DNA of 64,000 nucleotides from PWXP01 sp034005525 (lineage in GTDB: Bacteria; Planctomycetota; Planctomycetia; Pirellulales; Thermoguttaceae): assembly GCA_034005525.1 (NCBI GenBank), contig JAVEUP010000007.1, forward strand, positions 29,795 to 93,794. The letters are read 5' to 3'. Position numbers and translations under genes: made by a program. Below are positions 1-7,584 of this stretch, one piece after another (position 1 is the stretch's first letter; each line of letters begins with the position of its first letter). Under the pieces are notes generated by a model that was not told the origin of the DNA, made no database searches, and worked only from the letters and a program-made list of their open reading frames with translations.

Positions 1-362
1 CATACCGGATCACCGAGTCGGAGGAAAACGCTCGCCCGCTACCCTATTATACACGATGCCAGGGGGCACGGTAGCCCGGAGCTTGGGTGCCGTGTCGCGA
101 ATGTGGGGCTCCACCAGAGACGCCCCGAGCGACATCTGCCAAGCCCAGTGTAAACGGGCTTGACCCAACTGCATGCGTGTTTCTGCACCCGCTGAGTACT
201 GCACCTATTGCTCTGCCTTGACTTGCCCGCATTCCCCAGCTATCCTCAACCTTCGTGCGGGAAATGCAATTCCCCGCCGCTTCAGTCGGCCCTGGCGGCC
301 GAAATCGTTCCTGTCTGTTACGCCCCGAACACACTGCGAGCAAGAGAGGGAGGGTTGGTATT
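1..362. other. Left-edge non-coding stretch
   Basis: I see no convincing gene here. Short open frames on both strands lack ribosome-binding sites and recognisable protein content. The right part holds a plausible promoter (218-246) and the leader of the gene starting at 363. Confidence 0.5.
218..246 (+). promoter_or_regulatory. Putative sigma70-type promoter of the first gene
   Basis: TTGACT at 218-223 and TATCCT at 241-246 are separated by 17 nt. This would give a leader of about 110 nt before the GTG at 363. The evidence is sequence match only. Confidence 0.4.
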
Positions 363-1646
363 GTGAAGACGCACAGTCCTGAACATTCCGGAAGAACATC
401 ACGACGGGCTTTTCTGGGAACGGTCGCGCTGTCCGCAAGCGTCTGGGAAAGGGTTTGCTGTGCAGCAAGCCCTGCCGAAGCCGAAACGGCTACGGAACGC
501 GAGGAGGCTGCCAACGGATTCTGTTTCACCCAACCCTTTGACGGCGGTGTCATCCATGAAGAATGCGGCCCTCCCGTCTTGGGCACTCAAACAGGCCCCG
601 ATGGTGAGAAGCTGCTGAAGATTCAAGTTGCCGGCGCTGTCCCGCCGGGTGCAAAGCTTGAGGTGTTCATGACGGATGGGGAAGACATTCCGGTAACGAT
701 CGACGGCGGCACCTTTCTCGGAACCGCGGTGCTGAAAGACCGGATTACCGAAATCAAGGCTCGAGCCACAATCAACGGCGAGTCCCAGGAAATACGTACG
801 CGGCCTGTCTGGGCAAAGAACTCGTACCCGCGGTTTCGTTGCTACATCGATGATCACAGCTTCTTCTTCCGCGACATCTGCCAGAATGACTACAAGAGCA
901 TTTTCGATTGTTTCTATCTGGCAAGACTGCGCCAGCTCCATCGTGAGTTCGGCGTGAAGATCAACCTGAACTGCTTCAACACGACACCGGAGCGGGATTT
1001 CAGGCTTTCGATGTTTCCGGACAAGTACAAGCCGGAATTCGAAGACAACGCGCACTGGCTTCGGCTGGCGTTCCATTCGGAAAACGAATTCCCGAACATC
1101 CCGTACAAGAACGCCACGCCGGAAGAACTCGCCACCGATTTCGATCTGGTCGCCGGGGAACTGAAACGAATTGCAGGCTGCGCTTACACCGCCGGGTTGC
1201 AGATTCACTGGGCCGACGTCCCGCCGAGCTGTTACCAGGTCCTTGCCGATCGTGGCGTGAAGATGCTGCCGACAAGAGGCAGAAAGCGCGACTCAACGCA
1301 GCAGAAGATATGCGACTATCATCTTCCCGACGACGTCCTGGAGTATCTGTACTACAATCAGGGGTGGATGCATTTCGAAAGCGGCCTGATCTTCTACTCG
1401 GCTTCTACCGGCACTCGCGAGTGGACTCCGGTGGAGAAGACTGTTCCCGGCCTTGTCGCCGTGATTGAGAATCCTGCCAAGAGCCATTTGCTCAATATCG
1501 CAGGGCACGAGCAGTATTGGTGGCCCTTCTACAAGAACTTCGTCCCCGACCTCTACGAGCGTTATGCGACGGCTTTCCGTTTCGTTCTCGACCGGGGGTA
1601 CAAACCCATATGGATTGAAGACGGCTTCTTCGGCGGTGCGGAATGA
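363..1646 (+). CDS. Tat-exported polysaccharide-deacetylase-like protein
   Basis: A 427-residue protein with a twin-arginine signal near residue 15 (TSRRAFLGTVALSAS), so folded export to the periplasm is likely. The GTG start at 363 is chosen because a GAGGGAGGG purine stretch lies about 10 nt upstream; the open frame extends further 5' without a better site. The middle of the protein (YIDDHSFFFRDI, then LAFHSENEFPNIPY and a later QIHWADVPP) resembles the TIM-barrel core of the glycoside hydrolase/deacetylase (NodB-like) superfamily, where an Asp-Asp/His set binds metal. I cannot point to a complete canonical metal triad, so enzymatic activity is an inference. It precedes a secreted GH31 enzyme by 205 nt on the same strand, consistent with a role in polysaccharide breakdown. 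Confidence 0.6.
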   Translation: MKTHSPEHSGRTSRRAFLGTVALSASVWERVCCAASPAEAETATEREEAANGFCFTQPFDGGVIHEECGPPVLGTQTGPDGEKLLKIQVAGAVPPGAKLEVFMTDGEDIPVTIDGGTFLGTAVLKDRITEIKARATINGESQEIRTRPVWAKNSYPRFRCYIDDHSFFFRDICQNDYKSIFDCFYLARLRQLHREFGVKINLNCFNTTPERDFRLSMFPDKYKPEFEDNAHWLRLAFHSENEFPNIPYKNATPEELATDFDLVAGELKRIAGCAYTAGLQIHWADVPPSCYQVLADRGVKMLPTRGRKRDSTQQKICDYHLPDDVLEYLYYNQGWMHFESGLIFYSASTGTREWTPVEKTVPGLVAVIENPAKSHLLNIAGHEQYWWPFYKNFVPDLYERYATAFRFVLDRGYKPIWIEDGFFGGAE

Positions 1647-1851
1647 CAAGCCGTCTGACGACGGTTCCCAAGGGACGGGCCCCGTCGGCTAGACGGGCTC
1701 TTGCTTAGACACTGAAGATACAGCGGGGTTGACAAACAGCCACAGACGAAGCACAATAGGGCGCGCCGTTCACCCGCAAGGCCACAAGCTTGCGAGAGGC
1801 AGTTCGGTTTCCCGCAGCGTTTTCCCACCAAGAACCTCGGAGGTCCCTCCC

Positions 1852-4233
1852 ATGATGCGGCTTGTGTATTGGCTCCTTTTCGCGAGTCTCGTTCTTGTCG
1901 GCGAGGCTCGTTCTGAAGATGCGAAGACCTCTCCCGTTTGGCTGGATTCTGCGCCGCTGGCGGACCGGAACCTGGTTGTTGTGCTGGACGGCGGAGGTTC
2001 GCTCCGGGTCGATGTCCTGGGCGAACGGCTGTTCCGCGTTCGCTACAGCAAGACCGGGCAGTGGACGGAATCGGCATTGAATCGCTATGGCGTCTTCGCC
2101 AACGCCTTCCCGGATGTCGCGTTCGAGCGGTTGCAGACTGACGTCGCTACCACGATCGCCACGAAGCAGGCCAGGCTCACCGTCAACGGCAAAGACGGAG
2201 CAATCACTCTGGCCGGCGCCGACGGGGCCCCGATCATCGAACAGGCCGCCCCGACTTATGAGACGGGCGGCGGCTACGAAATGCGCTTCGCACTCGCCCA
2301 AGACGAACGGCTGTACGGCTTGGGCGATGTCTGTCGCGACAACATCATGCGCCGTGGCGGCAGCTACGAAATCTGGGTCCTCAATGTAACGTCGTACATT
2401 CCCATTCCGGTGGTCCTCAGCAACCGGGGGTGGGGCCTGCTGATGAATACCACCTGGCGCAACACGATCGATGTTGGCAAGAGCGATCCGGATCGGCTAA
2501 TCTGCACTGCGCCGCGGAGCGACCTGGATTATTACTTGTTCTGCGGTCCCGATTACCGCGGCCTCTTGGACGCCTACACGTCGCTCACCGGGCGCCCGGC
2601 GCTTCTGCCTGTCTGGGGCTACGGCCACACGTACGTGGCGAACGAAAACATCGACGCGTTCAACATGATGAACGAGGCGGTAACGTTTCGGCGCGAAGGC
2701 ATTCCATGCGACGTGTTTGGTCTGGAGCCCGGTTGGATGTCGAAACACTACGACTTCAGCACGGAGAAGAAGTGGCATCCCGAGCGGTTCCCCATCCCAC
2801 ATTGGGCTCCCAAGGGACCGCACACGTTCTTTGGCGCGTTGAAGCGAAAGGGCTTCAAGCTCAGCCTTTGGCTCTGCTGCGACTACGACTTGGGCGTGTA
2901 TGAGGAACAGCAGCTTGCGGAAAAGAACGTGGCTGACGCAGGCGATAAGAGCGGTGCAGCGGCAGCCGCGGTCGACGTGGAGAAGGGTTTCGTTGACGAA
3001 AGGTTGAGCAAGCCGGCCGAGCCGAAGCAAGATGCCAACGCTCAACCGGCCGGACCGCAGGCGCTGGAACCGTGGTTCGAGCACCTGAAGACGTTTGTCG
3101 ATCAGGGCGCCTCCGCATTCAAGCTCGACGGTTCCGCACAGGTGATCGAACATCCGAAGCGCGAGTGGGGCAACGGCATGACCGACGAGGAGATGCACAA
3201 CCTATACCCGGTCATCTATGCCAAGCAGATGGCTTACGGTTTCGAGGATCACACCAGCCGGCGCGCCATGGTGTACTCCGCCGGCGGGTATGCCGGCGTG
3301 CAGCAGTACGTTGCGACTTGGGCTGGCGACACGGGCGGGGGCAAACGCCCGCTGGCTTCTATGCTGAACCTGGCGTTTTCCGGCCATTCCAACCATTCCT
3401 GCGACATGGCGGTAACCAACGTCGAAGGGCTTCACTTCGGATTCCTGCAAACCTGGGCGCAACAGAACAACTGGGATTATTGGTATCAGCCCTGGTATCT
3501 GGAGGAAAGGGAGACGGCCGCATACCGCCAATACGCCCGGCTTCGCTACAAGCTATTGCCTTATCTCTACTCGACGGCGGCCGAAGCCGCGCTGACCGGT
3601 TACCCGGTTATGCGCGCCATGCCGATGGTTTACCCCGATGATCCGGCCTGGGATTCCGCCATGTCGCAGTACATGCTGGGCGACTTCCTTTTGGTCTCGG
3701 CCTTCTCCAAGGAGGTCCGTCTGCCTGAAGGCGGCTGGATCGACTTCTTCACGGGCAAGCGAATCCGCGGGCCGGCCACGGTTCCCGTAGAGACAACGCC
3801 CGAGCGCGGCGGCGCGCTGATGGTCAAAGACGGCGCCATCATTCCCACCTGGCCGCCTTGTGAGCACGTGGAAAGGGGATGGTCGCCGGAAGTGGGCCTG
3901 CTCGTCTACCCGGCGGCGCACAGCACCTTCACACTTCACGAAGACGACGGCCAAAGCCTCGACTACCGCCAAGGGAAGTTCGCTCGCACGCTCCTCACCT
4001 GCGAAACTGAAAACGAGACCGTCAAGCTGACCATCGGCCCCCGGGAAGGCAGCTATGCCGGCATGCCGTCCACTCGCGACTTTGCCGTCACCATCCACCT
4101 GCCCAGGCGACCTGAAACCGTCAAACTCGATGGCGAGACGTTGGCTGATATTCCATGGGACGAAGCGGCGTCGGCTGCCACCGTCAAGATTCCCGCCTGC
4201 GGCAACGCGGCGCGGGTATTGACGATCAAGTGA
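1852..4233 (+). CDS. Secreted GH31 family alpha-glycosidase (alpha-xylosidase/alpha-glucosidase type)
   Basis: A 793-residue protein starting at ATG 1852, eight bases after a GGAGG; the frame stays open to 1729 without another good site. Residues 1-24 form a signal peptide. An N-terminal beta-sandwich precedes a (beta/alpha)8 barrel: YGLGD and WGLLMNTT motifs in the sandwich, FGLEPGWM and LSLWLCCDYD in the barrel, FKLDGS with the likely nucleophile Asp about residue 426, and WAGDT with the likely acid/base Asp about residue 493. The C-terminal part (GDFLLVSAF, LLVYPA, HEDDGQSLDY) is the usual beta-domain. GH31 enzymes cleave alpha-linked glucose, xylose or related sugars from oligosaccharides. 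About 45 residues of Ala/Lys/Asp-rich linker (nt 2926-3056) interrupt the barrel just before the nucleophile strand. Exact substrate is unknown. Confidence 0.9.
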   Translation: MMRLVYWLLFASLVLVGEARSEDAKTSPVWLDSAPLADRNLVVVLDGGGSLRVDVLGERLFRVRYSKTGQWTESALNRYGVFANAFPDVAFERLQTDVATTIATKQARLTVNGKDGAITLAGADGAPIIEQAAPTYETGGGYEMRFALAQDERLYGLGDVCRDNIMRRGGSYEIWVLNVTSYIPIPVVLSNRGWGLLMNTTWRNTIDVGKSDPDRLICTAPRSDLDYYLFCGPDYRGLLDAYTSLTGRPALLPVWGYGHTYVANENIDAFNMMNEAVTFRREGIPCDVFGLEPGWMSKHYDFSTEKKWHPERFPIPHWAPKGPHTFFGALKRKGFKLSLWLCCDYDLGVYEEQQLAEKNVADAGDKSGAAAAAVDVEKGFVDERLSKPAEPKQDANAQPAGPQALEPWFEHLKTFVDQGASAFKLDGSAQVIEHPKREWGNGMTDEEMHNLYPVIYAKQMAYGFEDHTSRRAMVYSAGGYAGVQQYVATWAGDTGGGKRPLASMLNLAFSGHSNHSCDMAVTNVEGLHFGFLQTWAQQNNWDYWYQPWYLEERETAAYRQYARLRYKLLPYLYSTAAEAALTGYPVMRAMPMVYPDDPAWDSAMSQYMLGDFLLVSAFSKEVRLPEGGWIDFFTGKRIRGPATVPVETTPERGGALMVKDGAIIPTWPPCEHVERGWSPEVGLLVYPAAHSTFTLHEDDGQSLDYRQGKFARTLLTCETENETVKLTIGPREGSYAGMPSTRDFAVTIHLPRRPETVKLDGETLADIPWDEAASAATVKIPACGNAARVLTIK

Positions 4234-4296
4234 CAAGGCCGGCACGAAGTCGGTGGGGCAACGGGCGGATGCCGGTCTTCTGCTGGGCGCGGCGTC

Positions 4297-5322
4297 TCAT
4301 CCCCGCCACGCCGCTTGGTACGACATTCCCAACCCGAGGATCTTCTGGAGCAGTGCCTCGTAAGACATGCCCATGGCCTCGGCCGATTCGGCGAAATCCT
4401 CGCCGTACTCCAGGTTGGGGTTTGGGTTGGCTTCGAGCACGTAAACCCGCCCGTCGTTGCGCATGCGCAAATCGAGCCGGGCATACCCGCTCAGCGAGAG
4501 CGCCCGATAGACGCGTTTGCACAGACGGACGATCCGCTCCTCGGCGCCGGGCGGAAGGTCCCTGGCCGCCCGCGTGCGGATTCCGTGCTTCTTCTGATAA
4601 TCCGGATTGAACTTCACGCGCGCCGTGGCGATTCGCTGCACGTTCTCGGGCATTTTGGTGAAGAGCATTTCCCAAACGGGGAACGTCTGAAGCCGGCGGT
4701 TTCCGATAACGCCGACGTACAGTTCGCGGCCGTCGATGTAGTGCTCGGCAATGGCGTCGGTCTGCACCTGGTCATGGATGAAACTCACCCGATCGAGGAA
4801 CTTCTCCTCGCTGGTAACGACCGACGCTTGGGAAATACCGAGGGAAGCCTCTTCCACGGACGACTTCACGAGCAACGGGAACCTGAGGAACCTTGGCCGC
4901 TTCACGACCTGACGGCGTGGAAAGACGGCGAATCGCGGCGTCGGAATGCGGTGGTACAGCAGGATTTGCTTGCAGAGTGCCTTGTCATGGGCCAGCATCA
5001 ATCCCCGTGGATTGCAGCCCGTGTACACCTGGCGCATCAATTCGAGGTACGCCACCACGTATTGATCGTAAACCGCGACGCCGTGAAACTCCTCGAGCAG
5101 GTTAAAGTGGACGTGTGGTTTGAAGTCGAGGATCTTGCGGCGGATGACTCCCAGTTCATCGCGCACGCCCAGCGGCTGGGCGTCGTGCCCCATTTCGCGC
5201 AAGGTGGTCAATACGTCGAATTCGGACTTCCAGCGGGCGATCTCCTTGTCGGAATATCCGGCAAGCGTCTCCGGCGGGACAAGATCTTCATGCATCAGGA
5301 CAACAACACGGCGGGTTTTCAT
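4297..5322 (-). CDS. ATP-grasp ligase, D-Ala-D-Ala ligase-like
   Basis: 341 residues. Typical ATP-grasp features are visible in order: DKALCKQILLYHRIPTP (start of the ATP-grasp fold), FPLLVKSS with the ATP-binding lysine, AEHYIDGRELYVGVIG, and the metal-binding end ARLDLRMRNDGRVYVLEANPNPNL. The family joins a carboxylate to an amine through an acyl-phosphate, as in D-alanine-D-alanine ligase, but length and divergence argue for a different peptide or amino-acid ligation. It lies 45 nt downstream of a zinc-metallopeptidase gene on the same strand, so the two are probably co-transcribed and may make and trim the same product. The start at 5322 lacks a strong Shine-Dalgarno sequence. It is convergent with the GH31 gene, 63 nt away. 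Confidence 0.8.
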   Translation of the reverse strand: MKTRRVVVLMHEDLVPPETLAGYSDKEIARWKSEFDVLTTLREMGHDAQPLGVRDELGVIRRKILDFKPHVHFNLLEEFHGVAVYDQYVVAYLELMRQVYTGCNPRGLMLAHDKALCKQILLYHRIPTPRFAVFPRRQVVKRPRFLRFPLLVKSSVEEASLGISQASVVTSEEKFLDRVSFIHDQVQTDAIAEHYIDGRELYVGVIGNRRLQTFPVWEMLFTKMPENVQRIATARVKFNPDYQKKHGIRTRAARDLPPGAEERIVRLCKRVYRALSLSGYARLDLRMRNDGRVYVLEANPNPNLEYGEDFAESAEAMGMSYEALLQKILGLGMSYQAAWRG

Positions 5323-5367
5323 GGATGCTGTCGAGACCGAAAGGGGGTGTGCCTGATCAGTTTTCCG

Positions 5368-6450
5368 TTACAGGGCTACTCGGTGGCGCCCGCTGTGCAG
5401 GTAATTCATCGTTTGCATGGTGAGCATGACCAATGCGTCGCGTTTGGCCTGGTCGAACGGTTTGTCAAGACGCAGATCGAGGTCCCGGCACCGCTCGATC
5501 ATTTCGCCCAGGACCTGGTCGATCGTGTACTGGTACTCGCCCGTCCACAGCGAGACAACCCGCCGGACTTCCGGCCGGATGCGACGAAGGAATCCGACGG
5601 CGCTTCGCCGGCCATTGCCGGTGCTCTGCCGAGGGTCCGCGAAGAGCTTGCGCAGGTCGCGATCGTAGAATTCCGGGTAGTCGATTCCGTATCGGGCGCG
5701 TTTCTCGGCGTAATGGTCCGCAATGGTCTTGCGGATTTCGCGAAGTGGGGCAATCCGCCGCCGCGAGCGTACGAGCGGGCGGGTGTTCTTGATCTCGTCC
5801 ATGAGTTCGTCGACATAGCGCAGCTTCTTCAGGGCCGGCCAGCCGCGATACTGGCTGCGCCACCGGGATCGGGGACGCAGCCATACGGCGAACGTCTCGG
5901 CAAAATCCTCCGCCGGATGGCTTTGGGCGTACCACGAATCGAGGTGCAGTACGTAGCTCTTGCTATACGGCTTCGGCTGGTAGTAATCGGGGTATGCCTG
6001 CGAATACGGACCGAACATCTCGCGCCAGCGGCGCCGAAAGTGCAGCCGGTAAGCGGTATCGAGCGCGTGGCCTGCTTCGTGCCGAAGAATGCGCATACAC
6101 CACTCCTGAGTGCCTCCCTCAACCTCGAGCATTTGCTTGCGTTCCAACCGCTCCAGACGGGGATGGGCCAGGTAGAAGGGTATTGCAATGCCCGGAATCC
6201 CGTCCTGCGAGAACCACTCGTCGGAAAGCCAGCAGTGCGGGCGGAAAACAATCTCGCGTGCCTCCAGTTCTTCGTACAATCGCTCGATGCGGCGTTCGAT
6301 GACGGGGCCGACCGATTTCAGCCCCAGGTCGCAAATTCGCAACTGCAGCAGTTCGGAATCAATGTAATCCTCCCAGAAGAATCCGGGGCTGGCGTTCGAC
6401 TTTGACGGACGGCTCCTCCCTGCGCGGGACCCGCAACTGACTCGCGACAC
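5368..6450 (-). CDS. Putative zinc-binding metallopeptidase
   Basis: 360 residues. The zincin motif HEAGH (in ILRHEAGHALDTAYRL) and a downstream glutamate in PAEDFAETFAVWL match the pattern of the bacterial putative zinc-binding metallopeptidase families. No signal peptide is evident, so it is probably cytoplasmic. The GTG at 6450 is chosen because AGGAGG lies nine bases upstream. It is followed by an ATP-grasp ligase after 45 nt and preceded by a vWA gene 165 nt upstream on the same strand. Substrate is unknown; the neighbour suggests a small peptide or an amide bond made by the ligase. Confidence 0.75.
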   Translation of the reverse strand: MSRVSCGSRAGRSRPSKSNASPGFFWEDYIDSELLQLRICDLGLKSVGPVIERRIERLYEELEAREIVFRPHCWLSDEWFSQDGIPGIAIPFYLAHPRLERLERKQMLEVEGGTQEWCMRILRHEAGHALDTAYRLHFRRRWREMFGPYSQAYPDYYQPKPYSKSYVLHLDSWYAQSHPAEDFAETFAVWLRPRSRWRSQYRGWPALKKLRYVDELMDEIKNTRPLVRSRRRIAPLREIRKTIADHYAEKRARYGIDYPEFYDRDLRKLFADPRQSTGNGRRSAVGFLRRIRPEVRRVVSLWTGEYQYTIDQVLGEMIERCRDLDLRLDKPFDQAKRDALVMLTMQTMNYLHSGRHRVAL

Positions 6451-6615
6451 GGCACTTTTCCTCCTGCCAAATGACGGCGATCGACCATTGGCGCCGCTGA
6501 AATACCTGCTTCAGCGAATACCCTATGCAAATAATAGGGCGAAAACCCGATTGCGCCAACCGGAGTTTGCGGCATGTGGGTGCTGGAGCAGTCTCTCCCG
6601 CTCGCCTCCAAAGAC

Positions 6616-7482
6616 CTACCGCAGCCCCGGAGCCGCCTGTGTGCCCATGTTCAGGAACTGGATGAGACACACCATATCGGCGTTGAAGGCCATGCCGCGA
6701 GCGCCGGGCTGGAGGTCAAAACCTTCCGCCCGCCCCTGCCGCACAAACGGATCGGGCAGCACGCTCGACATGTGAAACAGCACGCGTGCCAGCTCGTCGG
6801 GGAGGTAGTCGTCGCGGGCGGGAAACATGAACGGTTCGGCTGCTGTGACGGAAAGATGGCAGTTTAACAAGAGCACGTGCCCATCCTCGGTTGCCAGGTT
6901 CCGAACCGCCTCAGCGTAGGGGATGGGGTCGCCATCTTGCGACTCGCCGTCGGAAATATGGATAACAATGGGCGGGAAACTCCGTGGATGCTCCTGAATC
7001 CAGTGGCTGAGCAACTGGTGGGCGTGGTAGAGCATGTGGCACATCGGGGTTCCTCCCTCGGCAACCGGGTCCACCCAGACGGGCACTTCGCATGGGATTT
7101 CGATCATCTGGCCCGTCTGGTCGTCGGGAATATACCGGGGCTGGGTGTCGATCCGTGCCGGTTGGGCCCCGATTTCGGTAATCGAAACGATGGGCCGGCC
7201 GGCCAGGTGCCCGGAAAGCGCCGACTGGATGATCGGGTTCGCTTGTTGATCGGTTCGGTAACCGAACACGCCGATGTCCATCCAGTCCTTGATGCCTTCG
7301 TCGCCACTGGCACGAATAGCCATGTTTTCGAGCCAGCCGTTAATGGCCGTGGCCAGCTCGTCGCACTTCCGGCGTTGCGAGTTTCCCAGTGTCTCATCCA
7401 TCGAGAACGACTGATCCAGGAGAAACAGGAAGCACGCCTTGTTCTGGCGGCTGATCTCTTGCGTATAAGGCGCCCGCGGCAT
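6616..7482 (-). CDS. TerY-like von Willebrand factor A (vWA) domain protein
   Basis: 288 residues with a single cytoplasmic vWA domain. The metal-ion-dependent adhesion site is complete: DQSFS at residues 23-27, the Thr of EGGTPM, and HISDGES. The family acts through Mg2+-dependent protein contacts. A GAGGAG six bases before ATG 7482 fixes the start. The gene lies 102 nt downstream of a protein kinase-like gene. vWA genes of this type occur with a kinase and a PP2C phosphatase in the TerY-P triads and in E. coli yegL/yegI/yegK; here no PP2C gene is seen between or beside the two. Name is by architecture and context; function is inferred. Confidence 0.75.
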   Translation of the reverse strand: MPRAPYTQEISRQNKACFLFLLDQSFSMDETLGNSQRRKCDELATAINGWLENMAIRASGDEGIKDWMDIGVFGYRTDQQANPIIQSALSGHLAGRPIVSITEIGAQPARIDTQPRYIPDDQTGQMIEIPCEVPVWVDPVAEGGTPMCHMLYHAHQLLSHWIQEHPRSFPPIVIHISDGESQDGDPIPYAEAVRNLATEDGHVLLLNCHLSVTAAEPFMFPARDDYLPDELARVLFHMSSVLPDPFVRQGRAEGFDLQPGARGMAFNADMVCLIQFLNMGTQAAPGLR

Positions 7483-7584
7483 ACCATGCTCCTCGATCTA
7501 CAGAACCTGTAACTTCTTACGACGGACAGTCCTTATTAGGTGCCACGTCAACAAATTCGTCTGCTTTCTACCGCCCACGAGGCA

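Noticed and set aside
4315..6405. 696-codon plus-strand frame across the ATP-grasp and metallopeptidase genes
   Set aside because: It is antisense to two genes with clear motifs and contains no recognisable domains.
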